From contig CAJJDN010000009.1 in assembly GCA_905182985.1 (NCBI GenBank), positions 317,894 to 381,893 on the forward strand: a stretch of 64,000 nt of DNA. The letters run 5' to 3'. The notes below the pieces were generated by a model, which was given only the letters and a program-made list of their open reading frames with translations, searched no databases and was not told the DNA's origin. Shown piece by piece: positions 48,629 through 60,355 of this stretch (the stretch's first letter is position 1; the number at the start of each line of letters is the position of its first letter). The position numbers and the translations under genes were made by a program. This stretch comes from Paramecium sonneborni (Eukaryota; Ciliophora; Oligohymenophorea; Peniculida; Parameciidae).

Positions 48629-51600
48629 ATGCAGATTAAAAGGAATAGACCAAAATTGGGTGTTCCTAAGTCAACCATTCTAAATACTTAATTATCTACA
48701 AATTAATCTTTAAGTAATTGATTTATTAAATTATATCTTTCTAGCTAGTAATAAATTGATTGGTTAAAAAACAATTCATGAACCATTCCTAGATTAGAGT
48801 CAGAGTATAAGTTTACATTAATAACAAAAAGAATTGAGACCAACATTTAAATTATCTCCAGTTTAATAATTGTTACATTATTTATTTTACATTATTTAGA
48901 TAGCCTTTCAATTTAGATTCCACTTATAGATAAAAAAGAAATATTTAAAAGACTGAAGGTAGTTCATCTGAACCTCTTCTTAAAATCAATATGAAAAACC
49001 TTGAAATTCCTAAGGATAGACTTTTATTTGCCACTGAAACAAAACAAACTTCAAAATCATTAGTTGACTTAGATGATGTAAAATATTCTTTTTAATATTT
49101 TCAGCAATATGATTATATCAAAACTTTTAGAGCAATACCTATGTAAACTATAAAAGAAATCTATGACAATGATCGTAAAGAGATTGAAAGATTATGTTCA
49201 GCAGACAAACATAATCCTATTGATTCTAGATTAGGTCCTATTAGACCATAGTTATAGCATCCAAATATACCAGAATTTCGTAAATATTTTAAAGAAAATG
49301 AAAGATATTAAGAAATGCAGCAATTTTATTAAATTGATCCTAACATTTATTAAAAAATGACTGAAAAAGTAATAGAGATTTTTTTATAATATTTAGATTA
49401 AATAAGAGAAACTGATGCCTAGAGAAATGAAATTATTTACTAATAATAATAATGATAAACTAATTGCTAATAATTTATTAGGATCTGATATGTATGTAGA
49501 TTTGTTTTCTGAAGGATTATCATCATCTCATTTTAGTAATTTAAAATCACTCCAAATGAAAAACAATAAATTAAATAACAATAGAATAACTATGATTGCC
49601 AAAAATCTACCTAGTAGTATTATTGATTTAGATTTCAGTAACAATTCTATTGGAAATAGTGGAATTGCCAGTATTTGTGATTTCTTAAATTCTAAAAATT
49701 GTTATCTTTAAATACTGAACTTAGAAGATAATAAATTAAGAGATGGACCTATAATGACTATTCTTAAAACTCTTTAATAGAGTAAAACAATTAAAGTCAT
49801 TAAATTCTCAAAAAATTAAATTACAGATATAAGTATGGATTAATTTGGAAATTTATTGAAAACAGTAACTAAATTTATATAAATAGAGTAATTCACTTTA
49901 AGAAGTATATTTACATTATAATTAAATACGAAATCAAGGGGGAACCGTATTTTTTAGAGCTCTTCTAAAAAATTAATATATGAAAGTCTTAGATTTTTCT
50001 TTTAATAAGTTAGGATAGCATAAAGAATGTATTTAGATGATCTCTGAGTAAATATTTTTATCCATAAAGGGTTTTAGGTAAACCACATTCAGAATTATCT
50101 CATCTTGACTTATCATATAATAATTTCAATAATGAAGATTCCAAAATATTCCATTAGGCTATAATGTTTAATTAAATTATATATGGATTTCATTTTGAAG
50201 GTAACAGTGATTATTGTATTAATGCAAGAGGCTTTCTTGTAAATTAGAAAGAATTAGATTAAGAATATAGTGTTTTAGTTTAAAAATAATAAACAAGATT
50301 ATCTACATAATAATTTGTTGATTAAAGTATAAGTAGAATAGATTTAAAAAATAAAATGAATAAATTAGATCAAAATTTTCAATTAGCTGATCCATCATTA
50401 TTTAAAAGAATTTAAAGTACAGATTGGACTAACAATAAATCTAAAGATAATTGTTGGTTATGTGAAGGTTGGACTGAAATCAGATTTCAATATGTAGTTG
50501 GTAAATCTGGAAATATTAGTGATTATCCAATTTATTTACATTTAGACTTTGAAAATTATAGACCTATGGTTATGGAATAGGATTAATAAATCTTTTTTTT
50601 ATTAAGAATGTGTCCACCTAATAGAAAAATTAAATACTTTTTTAGTAATCCATTTTTGGATATACAATTTACAGCTAAAGATTAACGTATAACTGCATTA
50701 GAAGATTTTGAACCTATTAAAGTTTAAGGTATTCCTATGATATATGCTGATACTTCTGTAGTTTATAGTTAGAAAATCTCAATTGTAAATTATTTATCAG
50801 CTACAATCAATAAAAAAGTACTTGACTCTTAAAAACATTATATTCCAACAGTAATAACTAGACCTAGAGAATAAGAAAAAATAATTTATATTGATCCTAA
50901 TAAAGCAAAAGAGAAATCGTGGTCAATAGAAAATTCAATTTTTAGAGATTTCTAGGCAGATACAGAAGGACATCTTCTAGATTGTTTTGATTTTGATTTT
51001 GAATGTGGAAGACTTTAAAAACATATACCTGAGCCAGAAGATTTGGAAGTATTAAAAACAAAGGTGAAAATATTCTACAAGAATATTTTGGCTTGTTATA
51101 AATATTATTGTGCTGAAACTCTAAATTATGAAACACCTTGTTTAAATCAATAAAGTTTTATTGATTTTATATCTTAAACAAATATACTTTCAAAATCAAT
51201 TTTAAATAATATTGACTTATAATTAACATATTTATCAAGTTATGTAGTTCAAAAATCAGCTGAATTTATTCATGTGCTTGATAAATGTTTAGTTAGATAT
51301 TAATTTCTTGAAATAATAATTCGTTTAGCTAAAGAATAATACTTAAGAACAAATTAATGTAACAATATAACTGATGCTTTGGATATGTTATTTTAATAAG
51401 ATAAAGTACTAGATTTAATTCAAGAATTTGGAGTACCTTAAGATTGGAGAGAAACTAGATATTGGACTTAACTGATGGATTCAACAATAAAAATGAAGAT
51501 ACAGTTTTTATAATTAATGTATGATTATGTGTCAAAGATTACATTTAAACATAATAAATATATTACATTAATGGATTTTAAACTTTTTAATGAATAATTG

Positions 51601-52381
51601 GATTTTGTAAAATATGTTACTGAAAAAGAGCTTTATTTAATTTATTTATAAAGCATGTAAACATAAAGAGATGAATTAAGAGAATCTAAACATATTTAAA
51701 TGTAATTTTTAGAATTTGTTGAGGCTATAGCTAGATTAGCAGAGAAAATATCACCAATTTCTCCAATGTATGCAGTACGTAATCCAACAGTAAATAAAAT
51801 AACTAGGAAATCATTACCTTTATTTGTTAAATTTGAGGGACTTCTTTATATAATATTTTAAAAAATAAAATAAGCAATAACTACAAAAACAAACGAATAA
51901 TAAATTTAAGATTTAGAGAGAAATATTATATCAAAAACAATATTAAAAACTGTCTAAGCTAAAAAATTAGGAGTATTTGGTATTATTATATAAATTAATA
52001 TATTTAGAGGAGGATAGAAGTTCAGATGAAGAGAGAGAAAAAGAATCAAAAAATATACCATTATTACCTGATGATCAAGATTATTAAGAAGTAAAAGAAA
52101 AAAAAGTTGCTGGAAGTGGATGGAGTAAATTAAGAAATTGGGCAAATAAAAAGAAATTGTAAAAATAAGGCAATCTTGAATAAATTAATATGCTTAAACA
52201 ATTATAAACATATTAAGATGAAGAAGAAAGATATGTGTAAGTAGAATATGAATAAGCATCTATATATGAAAAAATGGAAATAAAATAAAGATAAAGAATG
52301 AAGTAAGAATTTCAAAGAACTAAATTAAATTAAGATCCAACATTCAAATTTGAAGAAGAAGATGAAATTAAACGATTCTGA
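48629..52381 (+). CDS. Large leucine-rich-repeat protein (RNI-like), possible ciliary protein
   Basis: Seven exons with introns 48714-48744, 48872-48899, 49369-49396, 49865-49886, 50048-50069 and 51980-52007 (22-31 nt) sum to 1198 codons (1197 aa). Residues ~265-470 contain ribonuclease-inhibitor-type LRRs: LKSLQMKNNKLNNNRI, IIDLDFSNNSIGNSGI, LQILNLEDNKLRDGPI, LQEVYLHYNQIRNQGG, MKVLDFSFNKLGQH and ELSHLDLSYNNFNNED. After them comes KDNCWLCEGWTEIRFQY with a beta-rich segment, seen also in other large ciliate LRR proteins. A helical region follows with QMQFLEFVEAIARLAEKISP. The acidic-basic C-terminus is coiled-coil-like. The EF-hand-like FLEFVEAIARLA phrase and the architecture suggest a motile-cilium protein, by inference only. 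Confidence 0.85.
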
Positions 52382-52421
52382 TTTACAGAAAAACAAAAAC
52401 TTATATTAAATTATTATCAAA

Positions 52422-53054
52422 TCATTCCCATCCATTTATAAATGATAAATCAGATGATTAATGCTCATCTAAAATTATACGCAATTATTCATTAACATTT
52501 TAATTTATTTTTTTTATTATGTTAGACTTGGGTTTAATATGAAATGAAACCTTGCTTGCAATTCTAATATCATCTTATTGATCTTATTAATGATGTTATA
52601 ATTATTTTAATTAATTCTTTATTAATCCATTTTTTTTGTATAAGTATGGTATTTTCATTGTATCTGGAATTTAAACATGATATTACAATCTTGGTTCTAT
52701 TTTATTTTCTTTTTATTTTTAACCTGAAAAATTCCTATAATTTTCTATTGGATACACTATATATGAAGTGTTAACTCTCCTTCTAACATATTTTTATTTC
52801 CCTCTTTGATTTCTTTGTTCCTAGGAATTCTCCTTTTTTAATAATCCTTTTCTTATTATTTACTCAGTTTGATTTCCAAAAACTTAGTTAGAATTTTTAA
52901 ATAAAAGATTTTCATTTATTTCTTTTATTTGAGGATACTAGAATTAAAATTAATTCAAAGTTTAATTGAGCTCTTGCATATTATAAAATGTTTTGCAATT
53001 ATTAGAATTATCAGTTTTATTATGTTGTGATTTCTTTGGAGTATTTATTTTCAT
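52422..53054 (-). CDS. Unknown basic 210-aa protein
   Basis: Single exon of 211 codons from ATG 53054 (MKINTPKKSQHNKTDNSNN) to TGA 52422-52424. The sequence is basic and polar. It has KYVRRRVNTSYIVYPIENYR in the middle and a Gln/Asp cluster coded largely by TAA/GAT near residue 165, ending SSDLSFINGWE. No signal, membrane segment or domain is recognised. It ends 40 bp from the stop of the LRR gene and starts only 23 bp from the divergent ATG at 53078. The next in-frame Met is at about residue 26, so a shorter start is possible. Confidence 0.6.
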
Positions 53055-53077
53055 TTTAAAGAAATATTAATTATAAA

Positions 53078-53697
53078 ATGTTTAACAATAATCCAAGAAA
53101 TTCATCTCATAAATAATTGAAGACTTTGTAAAGTTAATCTTAATCAACACCAGCCTTAAAATCTATAGAATAATTGAAAACAGAAGGAATTCAATATTAT
53201 TATCATTAAGGATATGAAAGGAAAGCATTACATAAAATTTTTTCGCTTAATACAAAAAAAAGACATATCTAAAGATATATAAATTAGTAGGTTTATAATG
53301 CAGATTTAAATGGAGTATCTCTTAAAGCAAGTTAATTGGATAGATTTAATTTATACTAAAAAGGTTTAACCAAGTAATTTATAATTTATGATTATTTAGT
53401 GAATTACAAGCAAATTCCAAAAGTTATACTAATTTATCTCGTCTGAAAAAAGGAGACTTTTAAACTAATTCAACAGAATAACTATATGGATTTAAACATT
53501 CATAACACAGAGACATACGTATAACATCAGGTTAAAGAATTTCATCTCTCTAATAAGATAATAATCAAACTAATCAAAATAAATTTTCAATATCAAAACA
53601 TTTGGTTAGGCCAAAAAGAGAGGAATAATTAGTACAAGCTATTAGGAAAGACAACATTTTTACTATTGTTTACAAATCCAATATTTTTTCCAATTGA
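53078..53697 (+). CDS. Unknown 197-aa protein
   Basis: ATG 53078 (MFNNNPRNSSHKQLKTLQSQ) to TGA 53695-53697 with a 26-nt intron at 53374-53399, giving 197 aa. Residues ~25-95 look structured (SIEQLKTEGIQYYYHQGYER, KALHKIFSLNTKKRHIQRYI). The second half is Ser/Asn/Gln rich (LSRLKKGDFQTNSTEQLYGF). No family is recognised. The intron is firm, as it joins coding sequence exactly and removes a frame shift. It shares a 23-bp divergent promoter space with the minus-strand neighbour. Confidence 0.65.
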
Positions 53698-55141
53698 ATT
53701 ATTTACTAATTAATTATTTATTAATTTTAAATTTCAAACCCTTAGGAGAACTAGAAATACATTCAATACCTAAGTATTGCGGAATTATCAAATGAAAAGA
53801 AATATTTCAGAGTACAGTTATTTAAGAATAAGTCAATGCTGAAATTATTTTCCATCTAGGCAATTACCAAATAAATATAGATGAGCTTATTTATTGAACA
53901 GCATTAGGAAACTTAGAATATTTTGTGTTAGTATTCTTTTCCCAATTCATTAAATTTGATATTTTTAATACACTAATATAAAATTAATATGATTAAATTA
54001 TAATAAAAAAATAATGATATGATGAGAAAAAATGGATATCATAATTTCAAATAAGGTATAAAATACCTATTCTAAAGAGATTTATATAATGTTGATTTTA
54101 AAACTACTGAAAAAATTCATAAACATAAAAAAAATTGAATTAATTTTATAATTTATCTACTAAATTATTAAATAGATAATAATATTAATATAATCTTTCA
54201 AGAAAAGTAGTTTTTATAAATTATTTTTGTCAAAGGATTATGAATAAAAATTTGAACATTTCTATAAAGAGTCTAGTTAAAAGAATAGGTCGTCTAAAGG
54301 TAATATAGGGTAAATTATGAGAATCCTGCATAGATAATAAGAAAGTTATTTTATGTAGAAAGAAAACCTTCTGAATTTTGGAAATTTGTTTAAGATAGTT
54401 ATGGAAATCCTTTTTTGTCTTAGATTATTTTAAATTATAAAAGTGGTATGAAATGTACTATTTAGAGGTTGATTAATTAATAAAGGCTTAAATTTAAGAT
54501 AAATATTTAAAAGATAAAAATAATCCTTAGAGTAAGAGCTTCCTAATTTTATGAAAAGTATTTTAGAAGATGCTTATCTTTCAAGATAGTAAATCTAAAA
54601 ATTCAATTAATATTACTAAAATGCTATTCCAAAACAGTAAAATTACATTTGCATTAAATATTTTAACAATTTTAGCAAAAATTAAACCAAATATAACTAT
54701 AAATTTTAAAACTACCTTTTACACCAATATTACAAATTTTAATTTAGATATGAAAAAAATATACTAAATAAAGTTAGATAATTTGAAGATTAAATTTTGT
54801 AAATAATTATTAGATTAATTAAAGGTGAGATCAATGCAAATTCAAAAAGAAATTACATAGAATATAATAAATAAATTAAATATATTTAAAATAACACGAA
54901 GATTTAATATATTATTTTATTATTTAATAGGAAGAATTACTCAAATAATATAAAAGGTATAGATATACTTATTTTTTAATTAATAAAGTTGTTGATTATA
55001 TAAATTGACATAATCTAAGTATTATCTATTAATATTTTATATATTAAAGTTAAAAATTTATCTTATAAGCATATTCTAATTCTTAAGCATCTTTAGATAA
55101 CAATAATAAAACTATCATATTCCTTACTTGCTATAATTTGA
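53698..55141 (+). pseudogene. Probable decaying gene(s): in-frame TGA codons and an A-run frame slip
   Basis: Around 53740-53960 a frame reads FKPLGELEIHSIPKYCGIIK, TGA (53793), KEIFQSTVIQEQVNAEIIFH, LGNYQINIDELIY, TGA (53895), TALGNLEYF. This is good protein-like sequence with two internal stops. From ATG ~54016 another frame (MMRKNGYHNFKQGIKYLFQR, DLYNVDFKTTEKIHKHKKN) continues in frame only if the A8 run at 54127-54134 had one more A. After that, NLSTKLLNRQQYQYNLSRK joins by a perfect 29-nt intron to DYEQKFEHFYKESSQKN. A last long frame (QELPNFMKSILEDAYLSR, NKVRQFEDQILQIIIR) ends at TGA 55139-55141. The remains are best explained as pseudogene(s) or base errors. No family recognised. Confidence 0.4.
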
Positions 55142-55511
55142 TTTGCTTAATTTTATTATTTTTCGGTTTTATCCTAGTAAAGAAAACATATAAAAAATAA
55201 TATTGAAAAATTTTTTAAATCTATAAAAATGAAAAAAAATACAAAATATCATAGTAAAAGTGAGAAACTAAAAGTTATAAAAAGCCTATTATAAAAATAA
55301 TTAAAGTCAGTTCTAAATTTGAAGTTAAAATTTTTTACTAGATATAATATAGTATGTAGTTTAAACAAAAAAATTGTAGATATTGATATATATTAATATA
55401 TGATCTAATAATTATCAATAAATGTTAAATAAATAATTCATTAAAAGGAAGATTTATCAAAAATAAATAAATATATCAAGAATTTGTTTTCTCAAGAATA
55501 AATGACTATTA
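55142..55511. other. Intergenic region
   Basis: About 370 nt, A+T rich, no gene seen. It lies between two convergent loci. Confidence 0.5.
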
Positions 55512-55892
55512 TCAAAAGATATAACAAGGACAGCATTCATCATGATCTTGTGGAGGTTCCTTAATATAGTACTTAATTTATTTTAGAGATTATCCAGAGA
55601 TTTAATCTCGAAATGTTACTTTATGCTATTTATTCCCTTTTTAAATTTCATTTTAGAACATGTCTCTCCTTAGAGTTGTTTTCTTTATATTCCTTTCAGT
55701 TTCTGGGTTGATTTCAATACAATCACCGTCAGCTTTAATTAAGTTTTCTAACTTTGGTTCAACCTATGACACTAAAATATTAATTTTAGGCAGAGACAAT
55801 TCTTGTAATGCTGATTTTTATGTTGAAGAATGATTAGCACTAAGGTCAGTTAATTCTGAGTTCCTATTCCTAGCACTGAATATATCAATCAT
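55512..55892 (-). CDS. Small protein ending in a cysteine-rich CAAX-like tail
   Basis: Intron-free frame from ATG 55892 (MIDIFSARNRNSELTDL) to TGA 55512-55514, 126 aa. The frame is open further upstream to 56042, but that part is a run of hydrophobic codons that overlaps the intergenic gap, so I prefer the internal start. Segments include QELSLPKINILVSQVEPKLE, ADGDCIEINPETERNIKKTT and HKVTFRDQISGQSLKQIKYY. The C-terminus is DHDECCPCYIF: the last four residues CYIF fit a CAAX prenylation box and the preceding Cys could be palmitoylated. This predicts membrane attachment by lipid. Function unknown. Confidence 0.55.
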
Positions 55893-56069
55893 TATTGTTA
55901 TTTTAATTTTTTCATATGAAATAATTGCTATTTTTTCATCAACTAAATACTCGTAATTAATACTATAAATTATGGAGAATTTTAGAATAATAATCATATT
56001 AATAGAAAGAAGATAAAAAGTAAACATACTTTTCAATTCCAATAAATATGTAGAAATAACACTTTATAA

Positions 56070-57144
56070 TCATTTTGTAACAATAGTCTCTAAAATCAAA
56101 ATTGGAAACTAACCATGATTTATAATAATTTCAACTTTTTGATCAATCTGTTTGTAGTCAGTCTCAAGTACCTAAAAAATAAAAATAGTTTACTTTAATA
56201 AATTTTAGATATGGATTTTCAATAGCTGATTTATAAAATTAATTTAAATGTACTTTTGTTTTTGATTGTAATGCTATTGTATATTCTTTATTTGATTCAA
56301 GTAAAATAGGTGTTATTTTAATAAAATATTGATTATTAATGAGATTTAATTAATTGTGATTCAATTACAATTGCTATTGATAGATGAATTCAAGAAGATT
56401 ATATCCTTAATGTATGGTAAAGAGTAATGTTTATTCTTACATTTAATCGATCCCATTAATACATGGTTACATAAATCCAATTAATTTGCAATTCCGAAGA
56501 ACTTAAATAGTTGTTACAATAATTTCATTAGGTTTAACAGTTAATATCTCATTTTTGAGTAATTGCATAAATTAATTAATTTGAATCTTGGAGTCAATTT
56601 TTTAGATATTTCTATAAGGATTTAAGACCTACATTTTAGATTGAACATTTTAGAGAAGACTTTCAACATATTGAGCAGCTTCATATTAAATTTTAAAATC
56701 GAAATCTAATTTAACGTCTTTGTGATCTTTTTTAGAAACCTAACCTAAATATTAAGCAATGAATTAATATTCTAATTCGGTTAATGTGTTTTCATTTTTC
56801 ACTTATAGATATTTTTCTATCGTAGATTCAATTTATTGTTTCATCTTTAATTGTTGAATAACTTCCTTAATTTTTAGTTCCATAAATTCTAATTCCTTCA
56901 TTAAATTGACTCTTAGATTGGCAATATTATTAGATATTAAAAGAAGGTCATCATGTACTTATTTCTTTAATTGAATATATTCTGAACACATTTTAATACT
57001 CTATTAGTTATTAACAATAAGATGATGCTAGTGATCATGAATGCACTTCTTACAAATCAATTTATCTTCAATGCTACAATATTATTCGATGCATAGATAT
57101 TATTTTTACAATCCATGATTATTACATTTGAATGAATTTAACAT
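56070..57144 (-). CDS. B-box zinc-finger and coiled-coil protein
   Basis: ATG 57144 (MLNSFKCNNHGLQKQYLCIE) to TGA 56070-56072 with a 22-nt intron at 56172-56193, giving 350 aa. Residues 7-45 contain a B-box-like metal-binding pattern: FKCNNHGL, YLCIEQYC, LICKKCIHDHQHHL, that is C-x2-H...C...C-x2-C...H-x2-H. A coiled coil follows at ~50-135 (SEYIQLKKQVHDDLLLISNN, NLMKELEFMELKIKEV). The C-terminal part is folded (VRIQ-rich, VLRNCKLIGFMQPCINGID) and ends ILILETIVTK. This architecture is that of a large Paramecium family, often with WD40 or TRAF-like C-termini; here no WD repeat is seen. Function unknown. Confidence 0.8.
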
Positions 57145-57266
57145 TTTATTTATATTTAATAATATATCAAAAATCTGATTCAGAGACATTTAACTTTGGT
57201 AAATTTGTGATAGATAAATCAGATTCACTTTAATTAATGACATCTCTAATAAATTCATTCGGATTA

Positions 57267-57839
57267 TCAACTGTTAATCATTTTCTGAATTTTAAGTGTT
57301 TTTTAACATTAAAATCCATAACCAAAATTTAAGCCTATATATAGATAAATTAAATAATTATATCCATCTCCAATGAAATTTAATTCAGCATTAAAATCAT
57401 CAAATTATTTAGTAACAAACTGATCTAAATTAGTTCTGCTTATCACAGATTTAAGCAGTCTACAAATATCAAAAAAACTAAATCTTTCTTTAATATCTAA
57501 ATTAAATCTTATGTATCATCATTTGTTAGTTATAGTTTTATTTAAACCATTAATCTATTTAGAGAAATTTCTATAGCTATAACAAAAAGATAATCTACTG
57601 TTGCAATTTTTTTTCTTTTTCCTTCTTATGATTATCCATCTTTAGTATTTCTAATGTATCAATTTTAATGATTTCATTCAAAGCTTTAATAGCCTTATTA
57701 TATTCAGATGGTAAAGCCTTACAGTTTCTATATTCAAATTCATAGAATTCTAACAAACAAGGTTATAAAGAAACAAAAACCAAATATTTGAATCAGAATC
57801 ACATATAGCTAAAGATTATGCTATAATTAAAGATAGCAT
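57267..57839 (-). CDS. Probable secreted protein, exon structure partly unresolved
   Basis: ATG 57839 begins MLSLIIAQSLAICDSDSN, a good signal peptide with cleavage near Ala11/Ile12. A 23-nt intron right after SDSNI joins to LLEFYEFEYRNCKALPSEYN. The helical segment KAIKALNEIIKIDTLEILKM follows, then a Lys-rich stretch. The 3' part reads DIKERFSFFDICRLLKSVIS, TNLDQFVTKQFDDFNAELNF, IGDGYNYLIYLYIGLNFGYG and ends at TGA 57267-57269. One or two introns in the middle (57500-57610) could not be placed exactly. The pattern of signal peptide plus spaced Cys (C-D, N-C-K, D-I-C) suggests a secreted or lumenal protein, perhaps trichocyst- or surface-related, but that is only a guess. Confidence 0.5.
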
Positions 57840-58047
57840 AATCAGATAATAACAGGGTTTTCATTTGGATTTAATTTTTAAGTTAGAATGATTCTATAAT
57901 TTATAAATATATTTATTACAAATGTATACTATTTAATTAATAGATTAATTAGAATCTTTGTTTTAATTAATCATAAAAATAAGATAAATAAATTAAATAG
58001 TTTTTACATCTATTTATTTATTTTATTTTTTAATATACTAATATATC

Positions 58048-58659
58048 TCATGCACCAATTGCTAATTTAGATCTTGCTGCTTGTTTTCTTGATTAACGAG
58101 CTACAACCTTATTGTTAACTTCCTTTTTAACATTCTCATCTCTTTCAGCTGCCCAAATTTCAATATGTGCATTTGATGAAAGGAATGCTAATTTATTATT
58201 ACTATTATAATTTACGGTTGATTCTTCCATGAGCTCTGTATGTTCTACGTCTTCCCTTTTATGCTCTGTTAACTTGAACATGATTGATTATTAATTTTTC
58301 ATTGCTCAAATTTTTAACCTAAGCATTAGCTGCTAAATTTTATAAGAGAGACAATACTATTCTAACACTTTTCTCTGGCCATCTACCTAAACAATTATAT
58401 ATATAACTAATATACCTTAGGATCTGCCAAATTCTTTAGCTTATCCTGTTCTACCAACACCACCATTAAATCTTGTGAAAGGTACACATCTCTTATGTTA
58501 AAGGACATCTTGCATATATTTAAGAGCTTAAGCAAGTGTTTATCCCTTTATTGCTCTTGCTACTTCATAAGTATTCTTAAAATGAGTTCTTAAATCACTA
58601 GCTTTAGCTTTGGCTGATTTCTTTGCAACTGCAGGTTCTCTAGCGTATTATTTTCCCAT
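58048..58659 (-). CDS. RPL17: 60S ribosomal protein uL22
   Basis: Large-subunit protein whose beta-hairpin loop lines the nascent-chain exit tunnel. ATG 58659 ([20 protein letters not shown]) to TGA 58048-58050 with introns 58387-58415 (29 nt) and 58188-58215 (28 nt), giving 184 aa, the normal eukaryotic length. Family blocks: [95 protein letters not shown] (tunnel loop) and [15 protein letters not shown]. The second intron falls inside the HGRINP codons. Skipping it removes a run of bogus codons. Sits 100 bp downstream-to-start from the RCC1 gene on the same strand. Confidence 0.98.
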
Positions 58660-58759
58660 TAAATTATATCCTTTTTAATTTATTTAATTTTTTTTCAAAT
58701 TTTATTAAGAATTCAATAATAATAATGTTTTATATATTGATATTTAGATAAAGCCATTT

Positions 58760-60092
58760 TCAATTATTTACTATAGCATATCTGACTCTATATCCACCTC
58801 CAAATGATTCAATATTTGTGCTATTAAATAACTCTTATGGTTGGCTTTTGAATAAGAATCCTAAGTTTCTTTTCTATTATGGTATCACATACTCATTTGA
58901 TGTGTAAAAGTTCTTATCTTAAATTTAAGATCTAATATACTACCTGTTAAAATTGCATAACTGTTATTTGAAGCAGAGAACTTGAGTATCTTTTCATCCT
59001 TTGGTAAATCAATCGGTCTTGGAACGTAAGTCTCATCATAACCAGACAAGTAGATTCTATTTTAATCTGTTTAAAATAGGGATAGATTATATCCTAGATC
59101 AAAATCAACAACTTTTTCATTGGGTTAGAAGTATTTTAAATTAACTGGAGTAGGTGTATAATTTTCCTTTAGAATATTTATAAAATCTTACTAAATCTGT
59201 CACAACATATTCTTATTATCTAACTCCCAATGAACCATAATAACTTCTGCCCCATCCAACTACTATTCCATCATCTTAATAAAATAATATCATAGATTAT
59301 ACTTAATAAAGCTAATGTACCAGCAAAGCAAGATTTAATTTTTTAGATTGTATAACCAGATTTGCTCAATTATTCAAATATAGGATTAAGTTCTGGATAT
59401 TTGAAATTGAGAGAGCATCCATTACCTAATTCTCCTCTTTTCCCTGCACCCCATACATATACTTAGTTGTTTTCATTAACAACAATTGAGTAATTTATAC
59501 CAGCACTAACAAATTTTCCTTTAGGAGTGCCAACTAATTTTTAAACTGCTGCAGGTGCTAAAACATTATTCTAATAGTTATCTCCCAATCCACTAGCTTT
59601 ACCTTAAAGTTAGGCTAAAAATGAATTATTTGCATTTCCCCAAGTATAAACATTTCCATCAGCTTAACTATTAAAAATTATTTATATTACAAGCTAAAGC
59701 AATAGCATGATTCGATCCCAAAGCTACGTCAGTAACTCTTAAACCTTTATCTCTAAAGAATTTAACCAATTGAGGAGTTTAATGTTCTTCTGTATTACCT
59801 AAACCTAATTGTCCAAGATTATTGTGTCCAAATGTGTACAAATCTCCATTATCTAATAATTTTATATTTAATTAATACCTGTAATAACTGCGGTGAAGTA
59901 TTCACTTGGATATACCTTAGCCACATTACCATTAAAAGTATCTATTCTTCTTGGTCTCAATTAATCTCTTTATGAATCTTAATTGATTCCACATCCTAAA
60001 CTGTGAACTCCCCAAGTATACAAATTGCCTGCTCTATAAATTGGACGAGTCCATAATGACTTAAAAAGACCACTATGTGTTAAGCAATTCAT
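58760..60092 (-). CDS. RCC1-repeat (beta-propeller) protein
   Basis: ATG 60092 to TGA 58760-58762. Five introns (26, 28, 28, 25 and 26 nt by my splicing) leave 400 codons (399 aa). RCC1-type repeats are seen as GNLYTWGVHSLGCGI, GDLYTFGHNNLGQLGLGNTE, VALGSNHAIALASDGNVYTW, GNANNSFLA, VSAGINYSIVVNENNQVYVW, GAGKRGELGNG, NDGIVVGWGRSYYGSLGV and NNSYAILT, so about six or seven blades. The first residues (MNCLTHSGLFKSLWTRPIYR) could be a mitochondrial targeting or other N-terminal extension. Many RCC1-like proteins are not Ran exchange factors; no Ran-specific features are evident, so function is open. Confidence 0.88.
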
Positions 60093-60355
60093 AAAATATT
60101 TATTTTAAGATCTAATTAATTATTTGTATACAAAGATTCAATACTCTTTCATATATATATATTTGTATCAAATCACTTGTTTTTTCTATCTATTCATCTA
60201 TTTATATTTAAAGTTTACTAGAGTATAATTTGATCTCTTTTTTAGTTTTATTTGTTTCTCTTTTTCTTACTAGATGTAACAAATCAAATCATATACTTAT
60301 TATTAATCATTAAATTAAAGATTCCTTTAATTAATGTTTCAATAATTTAATTTAC

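Noticed and set aside
53740..53960. Mitochondrial sequence (TGA = Trp)
   Set aside because: The same frame also needs TAA as Gln, which is not used by the mitochondrial code; neighbouring introns are nuclear-type.
55893..56042. Extended N-terminus (starting MELKSMF) for the CAAX-like protein
   Set aside because: The extra residues are a run of Ile/Tyr/Phe codons in the intergenic gap with no signal-peptide logic; the internal Met at 55892 gives a more normal protein. Not fully excluded.
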